Below, in pieces: positions 26,270 through 34,539 of a stretch of 64,000 nucleotides of DNA (the stretch's first letter is position 1; the number at the start of each line of letters is the position of its first letter). The stretch lies in the NCBI GenBank assembly GCA_021774335.1, contig JAJFJD010000043.1, positions 124,001 through 188,000 of the forward strand, written 5' to 3'. The notes under the pieces are model-generated. The model saw nothing but the letters and a program-made list of their open reading frames with translations. It had not been told where the DNA came from and made no database searches. Both the position numbers and the translations under genes were made by a program. The stretch is from Alphaproteobacteria bacterium. GTDB taxonomy: Bacteria; Pseudomonadota; Alphaproteobacteria; UBA8366.

Positions 26270-27235
26270 TCAGTCTTCGAGTTCCGGGACAACCCAGAGC
26301 GGCGCTTCGCCGCGTGCCACCCGCTGCACATTGTCAAACGCATTCCGCACGCGCGCGGTATTGCTCTCGAAGGTCGGTCCTGCCAGATGCGCGGTGAGAA
26401 TGACGTTCTCCAGACCGAACAACGGATTGTCTTGTTGCGGCGGTTCCTGGTCGAAAACGTCCAGGCCGGCCGCCGAAATCACCCCGGTGGTCAACGCCGT
26501 GTGCAGGGCGACCTCGTCGATCACCGGTCCGCGCGCGGTATTCACCAGGATCGAGGACGGCTTCATCAGCGCCAGTTCCTCCGTGCCAATCATGTGATGC
26601 GTGGACTCGTTCAGCGGCGTATGCAGCGTCACCACGTCGGACAGGCGCAGCAATTCACGCAGCAGCCGGAACCGCACGTTCAGCGCATCTTCCTCATCTT
26701 CCCGCAAACGCTCGATGTCGTAGTAGATGACTTCCATCCCAAAGGCTTGCGCGAGGCGTGCCGTCTTCTTGCCGATGGTGCCGAGGCCGACCACGCCGAG
26801 CGTCCGGCCGCGCAGCTCATGCACGCGCGGCGTCTCGTTGCCGCGCCACCGCCCCGCCGACACGCTGGTATGCTGGCGGACGAGCTGGCGAGATACGGCC
26901 AGCGCCAGCAGGATTGCGTGTTCCGACACGGCAACCGAGTTGGCCCCGCCGTTGTTCGAGAGCGGCACCTTGGCGGCGCGGGCAGCTTCCAGATCGGCCT
27001 TGTCATACCCGGCACTCAGCAGCTGCACGAGCTTGAGGTTAGGGCCGGTCGTGTAGAGTTCCTCATCCACCAGGCCGTCGACAAAGCCGACCAGGAATTC
27101 CGCATCGCGCATCGCGTCCTTGTATTCGGCGCTGCGGGCGGGTGCGATGACGAGGTCGAAACCCGATGGTGCCATCTCGCGCGCGACATCGGCGGCATCC
27201 GGAAAATCAGTCACAAATACGATCCTAGGATCCAT
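26270..27235 (-). CDS. D-2-hydroxyacid dehydrogenase
   Basis: A 321-residue NAD-dependent 2-hydroxyacid dehydrogenase. The nucleotide site is GVVGLGTIGKKTARLAQ. The catalytic trio is visible as Arg in VNTARGPVID, Glu in DVFDQEPP and His in LTAHLAGPT. It interconverts a 2-oxoacid and a D-2-hydroxyacid. It is the first gene of a two-gene operon with the flavoprotein and is divergent from a TauD-type gene. Its promoter shares a 16-base element with the acyl-CoA dehydrogenase operon. The specific acid cannot be told. Confidence 0.9.
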   Translation of the reverse strand: MDPRIVFVTDFPDAADVAREMAPSGFDLVIAPARSAEYKDAMRDAEFLVGFVDGLVDEELYTTGPNLKLVQLLSAGYDKADLEAARAAKVPLSNNGGANSVAVSEHAILLALAVSRQLVRQHTSVSAGRWRGNETPRVHELRGRTLGVVGLGTIGKKTARLAQAFGMEVIYYDIERLREDEEDALNVRFRLLRELLRLSDVVTLHTPLNESTHHMIGTEELALMKPSSILVNTARGPVIDEVALHTALTTGVISAAGLDVFDQEPPQQDNPLFGLENVILTAHLAGPTFESNTARVRNAFDNVQRVARGEAPLWVVPELED

Positions 27236-27320
27236 GAATCCTCCTAAACCTCTTTATTCTATTGGGGGCGCCCGGCCCAAACCGGCAGCCGCGGGCGTTG
27301 CCGTCAATCTGTGTTTTAGC

Positions 27321-27349
27321 AGTATATGGCGAGAGCCCGATCTTCCCAA
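27321..27349 (-). promoter_or_regulatory. Promoter of the hydroxyacid dehydrogenase operon, with shared 16-base element
   Basis: TTGGGA (27349-27344), 17 bases, TATACT (27326-27321) on the minus strand; start near 27314. The block 27321-27336 is identical to 24722-24737, covering the -10 and half of the spacer. Confidence 0.6.
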
Positions 27350-27379
27350 ATTACCCGCCGCAGCGCCACGGATTGCGAT

Positions 27380-27408
27380 TTGGTCGCGTGCGGACGTCGG
27401 CGTATAGT
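27380..27408 (+). promoter_or_regulatory. Promoter of the first TauD-type gene
   Basis: TTGGTC (27380-27385), a 17-base spacer and TATAGT (27403-27408) form a sigma-70-type promoter, with a start near 27415 and a 34-base leader. It is back to back with the promoter at 27321-27349, 30 bases apart. Confidence 0.55.
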
Positions 27409-27448
27409 TTTCTGGTCTTCCGGAATCACGACACCGCGAGGCCTTGCC

Positions 27449-28348
27449 ATGACCATCGAAATACACACGACCGGCTGCGACGTGGGCGCCGAGATCAAGG
27501 GCGTCGACCTGGCCAAACCGCTGACGGCCGAGACCGTCGCACAGATTGAAGACGCTTTCCGCGCCCACCAAGTCCTGTTGTTCCGCGGTCCAAAATTGGA
27601 GCCGCAAGCCTTCGTCGATTTCTCGGTCAACTTCGGCGCCCTCCGCCACCATATCCAGGCCGCGTTCCGGCATCCGACGGTGCCCGAGATCGTCTACAAT
27701 CGGAACGTAGACGACGACGGTAATTTCGACGATGCGGGGGCGAGCCGGGGGGTCACCAAGAACCTGCGCGAAGGCTGGCATTCCGACTCCTCTTACGAAG
27801 ACCCACCCGTCAAGGCAACGTCGGTCCATGCGCTCGAGATTCCGTCGAGCGGCGGCAATACCTGTTTCGCCAGCGCCTACCGGGCTTACGAAACCCTGCC
27901 CGCCGCGTTCAAAGAGCGGATCAAGGACTTGAAGGCTGAGTTCGCGCTTGGCCGCAACAAACGCAACGAACAAACCAAGGCCCTGACGGCGAAACTTCCG
28001 AAGGACGCCAAGGATGAGCCCACGGTGGCGCATCCGGTCGTTTGTCGGCACCCGGAAACCGGCCGGCCAGCAATCTTCGCCAACCCGCTGATCACCGTGC
28101 AGATTCTCGATGTCAGCGAAGCAGAGAGCGATGACATTCTGGAAACGCTGTTCGACCACATCCACGCTGCCGGAACCAGCGCCGAGCACTGGGAACACCG
28201 GTGGCAGGTGGGCGATACTCTGATGTGGGACAACCGCGGCGGCTTGATGCATTCAGGGCGCAAGGACTATCCGCTGCACGAACGGCGTATCATGTTTCGC
28301 TGCGCGATCGGCGCCAGTCCGATCCAGGCCTTCGCGGTGGCGGCGTAA
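27449..28348 (+). CDS. TauD/TfdA-family 2-oxoglutarate-dependent dioxygenase (1)
   Basis: A 299-residue Fe(II)/2-oxoglutarate oxygenase. The metal triad is H111-x-D113 (GWHSDSSYED) and H268 (RGGLMHSGRKD), with a C-terminal Arg (RRIMFRCAIG) for the oxoglutarate. I start at 27449, where the family sequence begins (MTIEIHTTGCDVGAEI); the open frame to 27326 would include the promoter. The enzyme hydroxylates and often cleaves a carboxylate, sulfonate or ether substrate. It is followed after 33 bases by the ornithine-cyclodeaminase homologue, so the two may be one unit. Confidence 0.88.
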   Translation: MTIEIHTTGCDVGAEIKGVDLAKPLTAETVAQIEDAFRAHQVLLFRGPKLEPQAFVDFSVNFGALRHHIQAAFRHPTVPEIVYNRNVDDDGNFDDAGASRGVTKNLREGWHSDSSYEDPPVKATSVHALEIPSSGGNTCFASAYRAYETLPAAFKERIKDLKAEFALGRNKRNEQTKALTAKLPKDAKDEPTVAHPVVCRHPETGRPAIFANPLITVQILDVSEAESDDILETLFDHIHAAGTSAEHWEHRWQVGDTLMWDNRGGLMHSGRKDYPLHERRIMFRCAIGASPIQAFAVAA

Positions 28349-28381
28349 CCCGGTGCCGAAACAGCCGGCGGATATAGAGGA

Positions 28382-29458
28382 ATGACGCTCCTCCTCTCCA
28401 ACGACGACGCATCGGCGCTGCTCGACATGCGCGCCTGTATCGAGGCGCTCGACGCGGCCTACAGCGATGTCGCGAAGGGCTTCGCCGTCGCCGGGACACG
28501 CGGGGAGATCCTGACTAAGACCGACGATCCCGACGCCGCCTACCAGCTCAAGTCGATGAGCGCCACCGTCGCCAGCCTCGAAATGGGATCGGTGCGGATC
28601 AACTCCGACATCCTGACCTGGCCCGACATCGGCGGCAGCCGCCGGCGGGTGAAGTCGCCGCGCGCGCCGGGCAAACGGTGGACCGGTCTCGTCCTGTTGT
28701 TCAGCACGGTAACCGGCGAACCGTTGGCGATTTTCCCCGATGGCGTGTTGCAGCGCATGCGGGTCGCGGCGGCCTCCGGACTCGGCGTGAAATACATGGC
28801 GCGGGAGAACGCCCGGACTGTCGCCTTGCTCGGCTCGGGCTGGCAGGCGGGCAGCCAAGTTCTCGCCGTGACCGCCGTCCGCGATATTTCGCAAATTCGC
28901 TGCTTCAGCCCGAACGCTGATCGGCGGCGCAAGTTCTGCGACGACATGTCGAGGCAAACCAACACCGAGATCATCGCCGCCGAAACGGCGGCCGCGGCGG
29001 TCGACGGCGCGGACATCGTGCTATGCGCCACCAACAGCCTGGATCCCGTATTCGACCCGGACTGGATCGCGCCGGGCATGCATATCGGCTGCATCCGCGA
29101 CGGCGAGTTGCCGCCAGCCGCAATCCTGGCTTGCGACCGGGTGGCGATGCACGATCCGAAAAGCATCTCGACCAAACATTACGACGTCACGCACGGCCTG
29201 CATGTGCCCGACATGGATAAACAGGCGGCAGCCTCAACCGACCTCGATTTTCTCGCGACGGTGCCCACGGCCTTCGACTTCGCCGCGGGCAAAGCCGTTG
29301 GTCGTGAGTCGCCGGAAGAGGCGACCTGTTTCCTAAACCTGCGGGGTCTGGCGGTGCAGTTCACGGCGGTCGGATCGGTGCTGTATCATGCCGCGCGCGC
29401 GGCCGGGGCGGGCCGTGACCTGCCGACCGACTGGTTCACCGAAGACGTTCATCCCTGA
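28382..29458 (+). CDS. Ornithine cyclodeaminase/mu-crystallin family protein
   Basis: A 358-residue NAD-dependent enzyme of the ornithine cyclodeaminase/alanine dehydrogenase fold. The N-terminal MRACIEALDAAYSDVAKG, the FSTVTGEPLAIFPDGVLQRMRVAAASGLG core and the nucleotide motif LLGSGWQAG near residue 143 are typical. Members include true cyclodeaminases, ketimine reductases and amino acid dehydrogenases, so the reaction is not fixed by the fold. It is longer than many members (about 315-340), mainly at the C-terminus. It probably handles an imino or amino acid released by the preceding oxygenase; this is inference. Confidence 0.85.
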   Translation: MTLLLSNDDASALLDMRACIEALDAAYSDVAKGFAVAGTRGEILTKTDDPDAAYQLKSMSATVASLEMGSVRINSDILTWPDIGGSRRRVKSPRAPGKRWTGLVLLFSTVTGEPLAIFPDGVLQRMRVAAASGLGVKYMARENARTVALLGSGWQAGSQVLAVTAVRDISQIRCFSPNADRRRKFCDDMSRQTNTEIIAAETAAAAVDGADIVLCATNSLDPVFDPDWIAPGMHIGCIRDGELPPAAILACDRVAMHDPKSISTKHYDVTHGLHVPDMDKQAAASTDLDFLATVPTAFDFAAGKAVGRESPEEATCFLNLRGLAVQFTAVGSVLYHAARAAGAGRDLPTDWFTEDVHP

Positions 29459-29489
29459 ATGGGACGCGCCGACGCGCTATCCGGCCGCC

Positions 29490-30371
29490 CTAGGCCACGA
29501 CCGGCCGATCGCCCCGCACCTGGGTCCGCCGCATGTAGCGGCGATATTTATGGTCATCGTATGGCGTTGCCCGGTGCATGGTGCAGCGGTTGTCCCAAAC
29601 GACAAGATCGCCATTGCGCCATTTGTGGCTATAGACGAATTCATCCTGTGTCGCGAAGTCGATCAGTTCCTCGACCAATTGAAGCGCGGCTGCCCGATCC
29701 ATACCCTCGATATCGCGGATATCGGACAGCGCCATAAAGAGTCCGGGCCGGCCGGTTTCCGGATGACGCCGCACCAGCGGATGCGACACGGGCGGCACTT
29801 CTTTCAATTGCTCGGCCGTCAGCGGCGGCCGGTCGGGATAGCGTTCCGCATAGCTGAAATTACGGTCGTGGATGGCGACGAGCCCGTCGATCCGCTCTTT
29901 CATCCCCTCCGGCAACGCATCGTAAGCAGCCGTCATGTTGGCGAATTGCGTATCCCCGCCTTCCGGCGGGCAATCGTCGCCCAAAAGAAATGTGGCCAGC
30001 ATCGGCCGTTCCTTGAACGATTGATCGGTGTGCCAGACCATGCCGGACTTATGCGCCCCGACATATTCCCCTTCCTTCTTGTCGTTGCTGAGGATGCGGA
30101 TTTCGGGCTGCGACTTTTTGAGATGTTCGGCCAGATGATGAATATCCATCGGCCCGAACCGCGCGGTAAAGGCGAGCAGCGCCGCGTCGTCCAAATCTTG
30201 ATCGCGAAACACCAGAACTGCGTGTTCAAGAAACAGGGCGCGTACCCGCTCAAAGTCGGCGTCGGACAGCGGCTTCGATAGATCAAGCCCGCTGATTTCG
30301 CCGGCAAATACAGGCGTCATATGCTGGGCGGTCCCGGACCAGATAGTCGTCTCGTTGATGGTCGTCATCAT
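29490..30371 (-). CDS. TauD/TfdA-family dioxygenase (2)
   Basis: A 293-residue Fe(II)/2-oxoglutarate oxygenase with H114-x-D116 (MVWHTDQSFKERP) and the distal His in DNRCTMHRATPYDD, then the Arg-rich YRRYMRRTQVRGDRP end typical of TfdA. Two ATG codons side by side (30371, 30368) follow AAGGGAC; either could be used. The open frame to 30548 lacks a site. TfdA-like members cleave aryloxyacetates or similar ethers. It is a single gene, convergent with the cyclodeaminase homologue. Confidence 0.88.
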   Translation of the reverse strand: MMTTINETTIWSGTAQHMTPVFAGEISGLDLSKPLSDADFERVRALFLEHAVLVFRDQDLDDAALLAFTARFGPMDIHHLAEHLKKSQPEIRILSNDKKEGEYVGAHKSGMVWHTDQSFKERPMLATFLLGDDCPPEGGDTQFANMTAAYDALPEGMKERIDGLVAIHDRNFSYAERYPDRPPLTAEQLKEVPPVSHPLVRRHPETGRPGLFMALSDIRDIEGMDRAAALQLVEELIDFATQDEFVYSHKWRNGDLVVWDNRCTMHRATPYDDHKYRRYMRRTQVRGDRPVVA

Positions 30372-30450
30372 GTCCGTCCCTTTTCCAAAGATGAACGGAC
30401 CGATTATAGCTGGAAAATGACCGTCAGGTGTGGCGCGGCTCTGCGCTATG

Positions 30451-31668
30451 TCATTCCGACGCGGCGACGGCGTTGACGGCCGCTTGAGCACCGCCCTGGC
30501 GCCGGGACCGATCGATGGCGGCCCGATAAATTTCCATGAACCGGTCAAAGTTCCGGTTGGCCGTGTATTTATTCATGAAATCCTGGCGCACCGTCGTGCG
30601 CATCGACGGGCGATCGACAGCCGACGAGAAGGCCTTGGTGACCGCCGCGGCGAAATCTTCATCATCGCCGGGACGGAACATGAATCCGGTCCGGCCATCC
30701 TCGATCATTTCCGCGGCCGCGCCCAACTGCGCCGCGATGACCGGCGTGCCCTTCGCGAGCGATTCGATGATCACCCTCGGGCAGCCTTCATACCATTCCG
30801 ACGGAAAAACCAGATATTCGGCCCGGCCGAGCAATTCCATTACGTCGGATGGTTCCTGCCATCCAAGGACTTCGACATTCCCATCCTGTTCGGCGCGCCG
30901 TTCGACTTCCGACATGAGCGGCCCCGTGCCGACAATCTTCAGGGGAATATCCATATCCAACCGCTTCCAAGCATCCAGCATCGTGCCGACGCCTTTTTCG
31001 GGCGCCAACCGACCGATGAAGAGGCCGTATCCGCCGCCGCCTGGGCCGACCTCGGGGGTTGGATGTATGGAATTGCTCTTGATATGAACCTTGTCGTCCG
31101 GCAGTCCAGCTTCCACGAATTTGTCGCGCGAGAACTGCGTCAGCGCAATATAGGCATCGACCTTGTCCTGCCACGTTCCGAGCAGCTTGTTGATCGACAC
31201 CATGGAAGCGACGGCAAACGATCCAACCGGGGACCCACGGTAACAACCGTGCACGACACCCGGCCACGGCACGGCTTTACCGACACAGTCCTCGCAGACA
31301 CCGCCATTCCTGGACAGTGTTCCCGGCAAACACATCAGTCGGAAATTGCGGAGCGACTGCACCACGGCGACCCTTTCCTTCGCCGCCGCGTAATAGGCCG
31401 AGGGCGAGATTAGGGGGAAGAAATTCTGCACATGCATGACATCGAAATGGTCTTTGCGCAGGATGTCCCGAATCCTGCGATAGGAATACGGCGACCAAAT
31501 CGTTCCGGCCGCCGTCCGGAGCTTGCCGATCTCTTTGACGCGCGTGTTGTTCTCTTCGTAGGTCACGACTTCGCAACCGTTGCTGCGAAGAAGATCAGCC
31601 TCCATCTGGAAAGACGTGTCTTCACCGCCCCGCTCCAAATAGCGGTTATGAAGCATCAGTATACGCAT
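30451..31668 (-). CDS. GT4-type glycosyltransferase with a four-cysteine insert
   Basis: A 405-residue GT-B fold transferase. The C-terminal half has EKGVGTMLDAW, the nucleotide-sugar loop and the E-x7-E motif EGCPRVIIE. The N-terminal half holds a C-x12-C-x2-C-x12-C insert (CLPGTLSRNGGVCEDC... to HGCYRGS) that could bind zinc; it is known in one GT4 subgroup. The start at 31668 has GGAAG in front. It would add a sugar to a lipid-linked or surface glycan on the cytoplasmic face. It is divergent from the ATP-grasp gene, and both look like a small surface-polysaccharide locus amid catabolic genes. Confidence 0.85.
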   Translation of the reverse strand: MRILMLHNRYLERGGEDTSFQMEADLLRSNGCEVVTYEENNTRVKEIGKLRTAAGTIWSPYSYRRIRDILRKDHFDVMHVQNFFPLISPSAYYAAAKERVAVVQSLRNFRLMCLPGTLSRNGGVCEDCVGKAVPWPGVVHGCYRGSPVGSFAVASMVSINKLLGTWQDKVDAYIALTQFSRDKFVEAGLPDDKVHIKSNSIHPTPEVGPGGGGYGLFIGRLAPEKGVGTMLDAWKRLDMDIPLKIVGTGPLMSEVERRAEQDGNVEVLGWQEPSDVMELLGRAEYLVFPSEWYEGCPRVIIESLAKGTPVIAAQLGAAAEMIEDGRTGFMFRPGDDEDFAAAVTKAFSSAVDRPSMRTTVRQDFMNKYTANRNFDRFMEIYRAAIDRSRRQGGAQAAVNAVAASE

Positions 31669-31902
31669 CGTCTTCCATCGTAATTGGCCAAGCAGCCGTG
31701 TGGTTCCAGAATATGTCCTGAACAACTTTATCAAGAATAGAAAGTTGGATTCAGCATCCTGGGACCATATGAGTGTGGGTTGAAAGTGCGTAGTTGGCTA
31801 CCGCCCAGCAATAGTCATTTCGGCGTATCGGACTATACGTCCAAAGTATTAACTAATTGTTCTTAATAGATTCTGCCCCACACGCGGACGTAGAGCACTA
31901 GA

Positions 31903-32895
31903 ATGTATCCAGCATCGAATGCCGCCGGCCCATCGATCGCTCTCCGTAACTGGATGAAATCCATGCAGAAAAAAATCTGGGCGATTCTACTTTCCATCAT
32001 GCCGCACAATCGGTTCGGCGATTGCGTGGCCGGGTTGCTCCATTTCGTGCTGCGCCACAGGCGCATGCCGAATCTGCACAACCCCAAACTCTACAATGAT
32101 TTTCTTATTCGGATTAAGGTCGGCGGCACGCTGCACCTGCCACTGCGCAGCGCCATCAGCGACAAGCATGAGGTGAAGGCGTTTCTGGAGGAAAAAGTCG
32201 GGCGCTGTTTCCCGCAAACGATCGCCTTGCTGGACAGCGCGGAGGCCATTCAGAGTTATGACTTTCCTGCCGGCTGCATCGTGAAACCGGCACATTCCTC
32301 TGGCTCCGTAATCCGGGTTGATGCCGATAATCAGGATATCCCCCGCGACGAGATTGCCGCTTGGTTGCACGATGACCTGTACCTGCGGACCCGCGAAGCG
32401 AATTATCAACGCTTGAAAAAACGGGTCATGGTCGAGGAACTCATCGACTTCGGAGAAGGCGCGCTGGTCGACTACAAGATCCATTGTTTTTCGGGCAAGC
32501 CGCAACTCATCCAGGTGATGCGCGGCCGATTCACCGAACTGACGGAAAACTACTACTCCCCGAGTTGGAACCAATTGCCGATCACCTTCCTTAAAGAGGG
32601 TCGTGAATATGGGTCCCATGCCGCCGATCCGCGCCCGAAGAACCTTGAAGACATGCTGCGGCTCTGCGAACGGCTCGCGGAAAATTTCCCGTTCATCCGG
32701 GTCGATTGCTACACGGACGGCAGGACGACCTATGTCGGCGAACTCACCAACCTGCCGCAGAACGGGGCCGAGCGGCTGGGCCGGCCGGAACTGGAACATC
32801 AACTGGGCCGGCTCTTCTTGGGTGACGACGCCGATGATGTTTTCCGCGAACGGGATTTCCAAACATTTCAATCCGTCGAAACCGCCCGCGCCTAA
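31903..32895 (+). CDS. TupA-like ATP-grasp protein, surface-polysaccharide type
   Basis: A 330-residue protein of the TupA-like ATP-grasp family. The N-terminal part (residues 1-60) is basic, with LHNPKLYNDFLIRIK. The ATP-grasp core includes CIVKPAHSSGSVIRVD, MVEELIDFGEGALVDYKIHCFSGKPQLIQV and FIRVDCYTDG...YVGELTNLPQNG. Family members sit in capsule and teichuronopeptide gene clusters and are thought to join an amino acid or similar group to a glycan. The 235-base AT-rich gap to the divergent glycosyltransferase holds both promoters. The donor and acceptor are unknown. Confidence 0.8.
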   Translation: MYPASNAAGPSIALRNWMKSMQKKIWAILLSIMPHNRFGDCVAGLLHFVLRHRRMPNLHNPKLYNDFLIRIKVGGTLHLPLRSAISDKHEVKAFLEEKVGRCFPQTIALLDSAEAIQSYDFPAGCIVKPAHSSGSVIRVDADNQDIPRDEIAAWLHDDLYLRTREANYQRLKKRVMVEELIDFGEGALVDYKIHCFSGKPQLIQVMRGRFTELTENYYSPSWNQLPITFLKEGREYGSHAADPRPKNLEDMLRLCERLAENFPFIRVDCYTDGRTTYVGELTNLPQNGAERLGRPELEHQLGRLFLGDDADDVFRERDFQTFQSVETARA

Positions 32896-32922
32896 CGCAC
32901 CAACTACCGAACACTCTCTGAT

Positions 32923-32952
32923 TTCGGGCGATCAGCCTGGGCGGGGTATACT
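32923..32952 (+). promoter_or_regulatory. Candidate promoter of the CoA transferase gene
   Basis: TATACT (32947-32952) is a good -10; a TTCGGG at 32923-32928, 18 bases upstream, is a weak -35. The predicted start near 32959 leaves a 21-base leader before the ATG at 32980. Confidence 0.4.
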
Positions 32953-32979
32953 GCGCGATAACGTGGCAGGACCGACCGG

Positions 32980-34209
32980 ATGACCGAGTCGACGAACAAC
33001 AAAATCAATCGCAAACCGCCGCTCGACGGTGTGCGGGTGCTCGACCTGACGGCGGTCGTGGCCGGCCCCTATTGCACGACGATGCTGGCGGATATGGGCG
33101 CCGAGATCGCCAAAGTGGAGCGTGAGGATCGTGGCGATGACACCCGGACGGCTGCGGTGTATGCCGGCCGCGAGGGGCACGAGGACTACTTCAACGCGAT
33201 CAATCGGTCGAAGAAAAGCGTGGCGTTGGACCTCAAACGCCCGGCGGCACGCGGTGCCGTGCGCGCTTTAGCCGAAAAGGCGGACATCGTCGTGGAGAAT
33301 TTCAAACCCGGCACTGCGGGCCGATTGGGACTGGGTTGGGACGATCTATCGCCGCGCAATCCGCGTCTGATGTATTGCTCGATCTCCGGGTTCGGGCAGG
33401 ACGGTCCGGCCCGCGACCGGCTTGCACTCGATCCGGTGATCCAGGCCGTGTCCGGAATGATGAGCGTGACCGGCGAACCGGACGGTCAGCCGATGCAAAC
33501 CGGAATCTCAATCTGCGATGTCATGGCCGGCATGTTCGCCGCCTACGCCATCGTGTCCGCGTTACACGCAGTACGACGTGACGGTGTGGGACAGTACATC
33601 GACCTCAGCATGCAGGCGGCGGCGCTGGCTGCGCTCGGTACCCGAATGGGCGAAACGCTGCAGGCCGACCAGCTGCCGCTGCGCACCGCCAACGAGAACC
33701 CGATGCGGGTTCCCGCAAACGCCTACCTCGCGAAGGACAACCGCTACATCCAGATCATGGTGCTGAACCAAAGCCATTGGGCGCCATTCTGCCGGGCGTT
33801 GGGTCACCCGGAATGGATCGACGACCCGCGGTTCACAACGCCGGCGCTGCGGTTGAAGAACCGCGACGCGGTGAACAAACGCGCGGTCGCGGCCTTTGCC
33901 CAACGCGACACTGCGGAATGGTCGGTGCGGCTGGAGGCCGAGGGCCTGCCCTTCGCGCCGGTCCTGAATTACAAAGAGTCGCTCAGCGATCCACAGGTCC
34001 ATCATCGTGGACAGGTTAAGCCGGTGGAACACCCGACATCCGGCTCGATCCGCGTCGTCGGCCCGCCCTGGACCTTTAACGACACCGACACACCGATCAC
34101 ACCGCCGCCCCTGCTTGGCCAGCACACCGCCGCGGTCTTCCAGGATTGGCTGGGGTGGGACGATACGCGGCTGGCGCAATTCCGAGACGATTATGAAGGG
34201 CAGGCCTGA
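32980..34209 (+). CDS. CoA transferase, family III (CaiB/BaiF)
   Basis: A 409-residue class III CoA transferase. The family start VLDLTAVVAGPYCTTMLADMGAEIAKVE, the catalytic D180 (ISICDVMAGMF) and the LDLKRPAARGAVRALAEKADIVVENFKPG stretch are all present. It transfers CoA from one acyl-CoA to a free acid. It is a single gene, convergent with the AtuA/DUF4387 operon 15 bases away; a functional link with that operon is possible but not shown. The acid is unknown. Confidence 0.9.
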   Translation: MTESTNNKINRKPPLDGVRVLDLTAVVAGPYCTTMLADMGAEIAKVEREDRGDDTRTAAVYAGREGHEDYFNAINRSKKSVALDLKRPAARGAVRALAEKADIVVENFKPGTAGRLGLGWDDLSPRNPRLMYCSISGFGQDGPARDRLALDPVIQAVSGMMSVTGEPDGQPMQTGISICDVMAGMFAAYAIVSALHAVRRDGVGQYIDLSMQAAALAALGTRMGETLQADQLPLRTANENPMRVPANAYLAKDNRYIQIMVLNQSHWAPFCRALGHPEWIDDPRFTTPALRLKNRDAVNKRAVAAFAQRDTAEWSVRLEAEGLPFAPVLNYKESLSDPQVHHRGQVKPVEHPTSGSIRVVGPPWTFNDTDTPITPPPLLGQHTAAVFQDWLGWDDTRLAQFRDDYEGQA

Positions 34210-34224
34210 CCTGCCGGCCGGCCG

Positions 34225-34536
34225 TTAGATCGGGATGTCGACCTCAATCAGCGGGGCGTGCTGCTGTGCGCCGTATACGTCGGTGTCGCCCAGATCACCC
34301 GCGGAAACCAGCCGCGGCAGCGTCGCCTTGAAGGCCAATCCCGGTTCGTAAACGGTGAACAGTATATCGTCCACCGACACGTTGTAGAGCTTGGCGAACA
34401 GTTCCGGGCAGATCACGCCAGTCGCATGCACCTTGTCGAAAGTCTCCTTATCGCCGAAGACCGCGTCGATGGTCAGTTCGAAGGGGCCGGCATTCTTGCT
34501 CTTGCAGACGACGGCGATGTCCTTGAGTTTCGGCAT
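34225..34536 (-). CDS. DUF4387-family protein
   Basis: A 103-residue protein that matches the small DUF4387 family (KLKDIAVVCKSKNAGPFELTIDAVFGD...). It is encoded 3 bases after the AtuA-like gene. This pairing is common, and in some species the two are fused, so it is probably a subunit or auxiliary domain of the AtuA protein. Biochemical function is not established. No signal peptide or membrane segment is present. Confidence 0.85.
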   Translation of the reverse strand: MPKLKDIAVVCKSKNAGPFELTIDAVFGDKETFDKVHATGVICPELFAKLYNVSVDDILFTVYEPGLAFKATLPRLVSAGDLGDTDVYGAQQHAPLIEVDIPI

Positions 34537-34539
34537 CGG

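Noticed and set aside
24722..27336. The 16-base direct repeats as target-site duplications of a mobile element
   Set aside because: The 2.6 kb between them holds only two ordinary metabolic genes, with no transposase or inverted ends, and both copies align with -10/-35 promoter elements.
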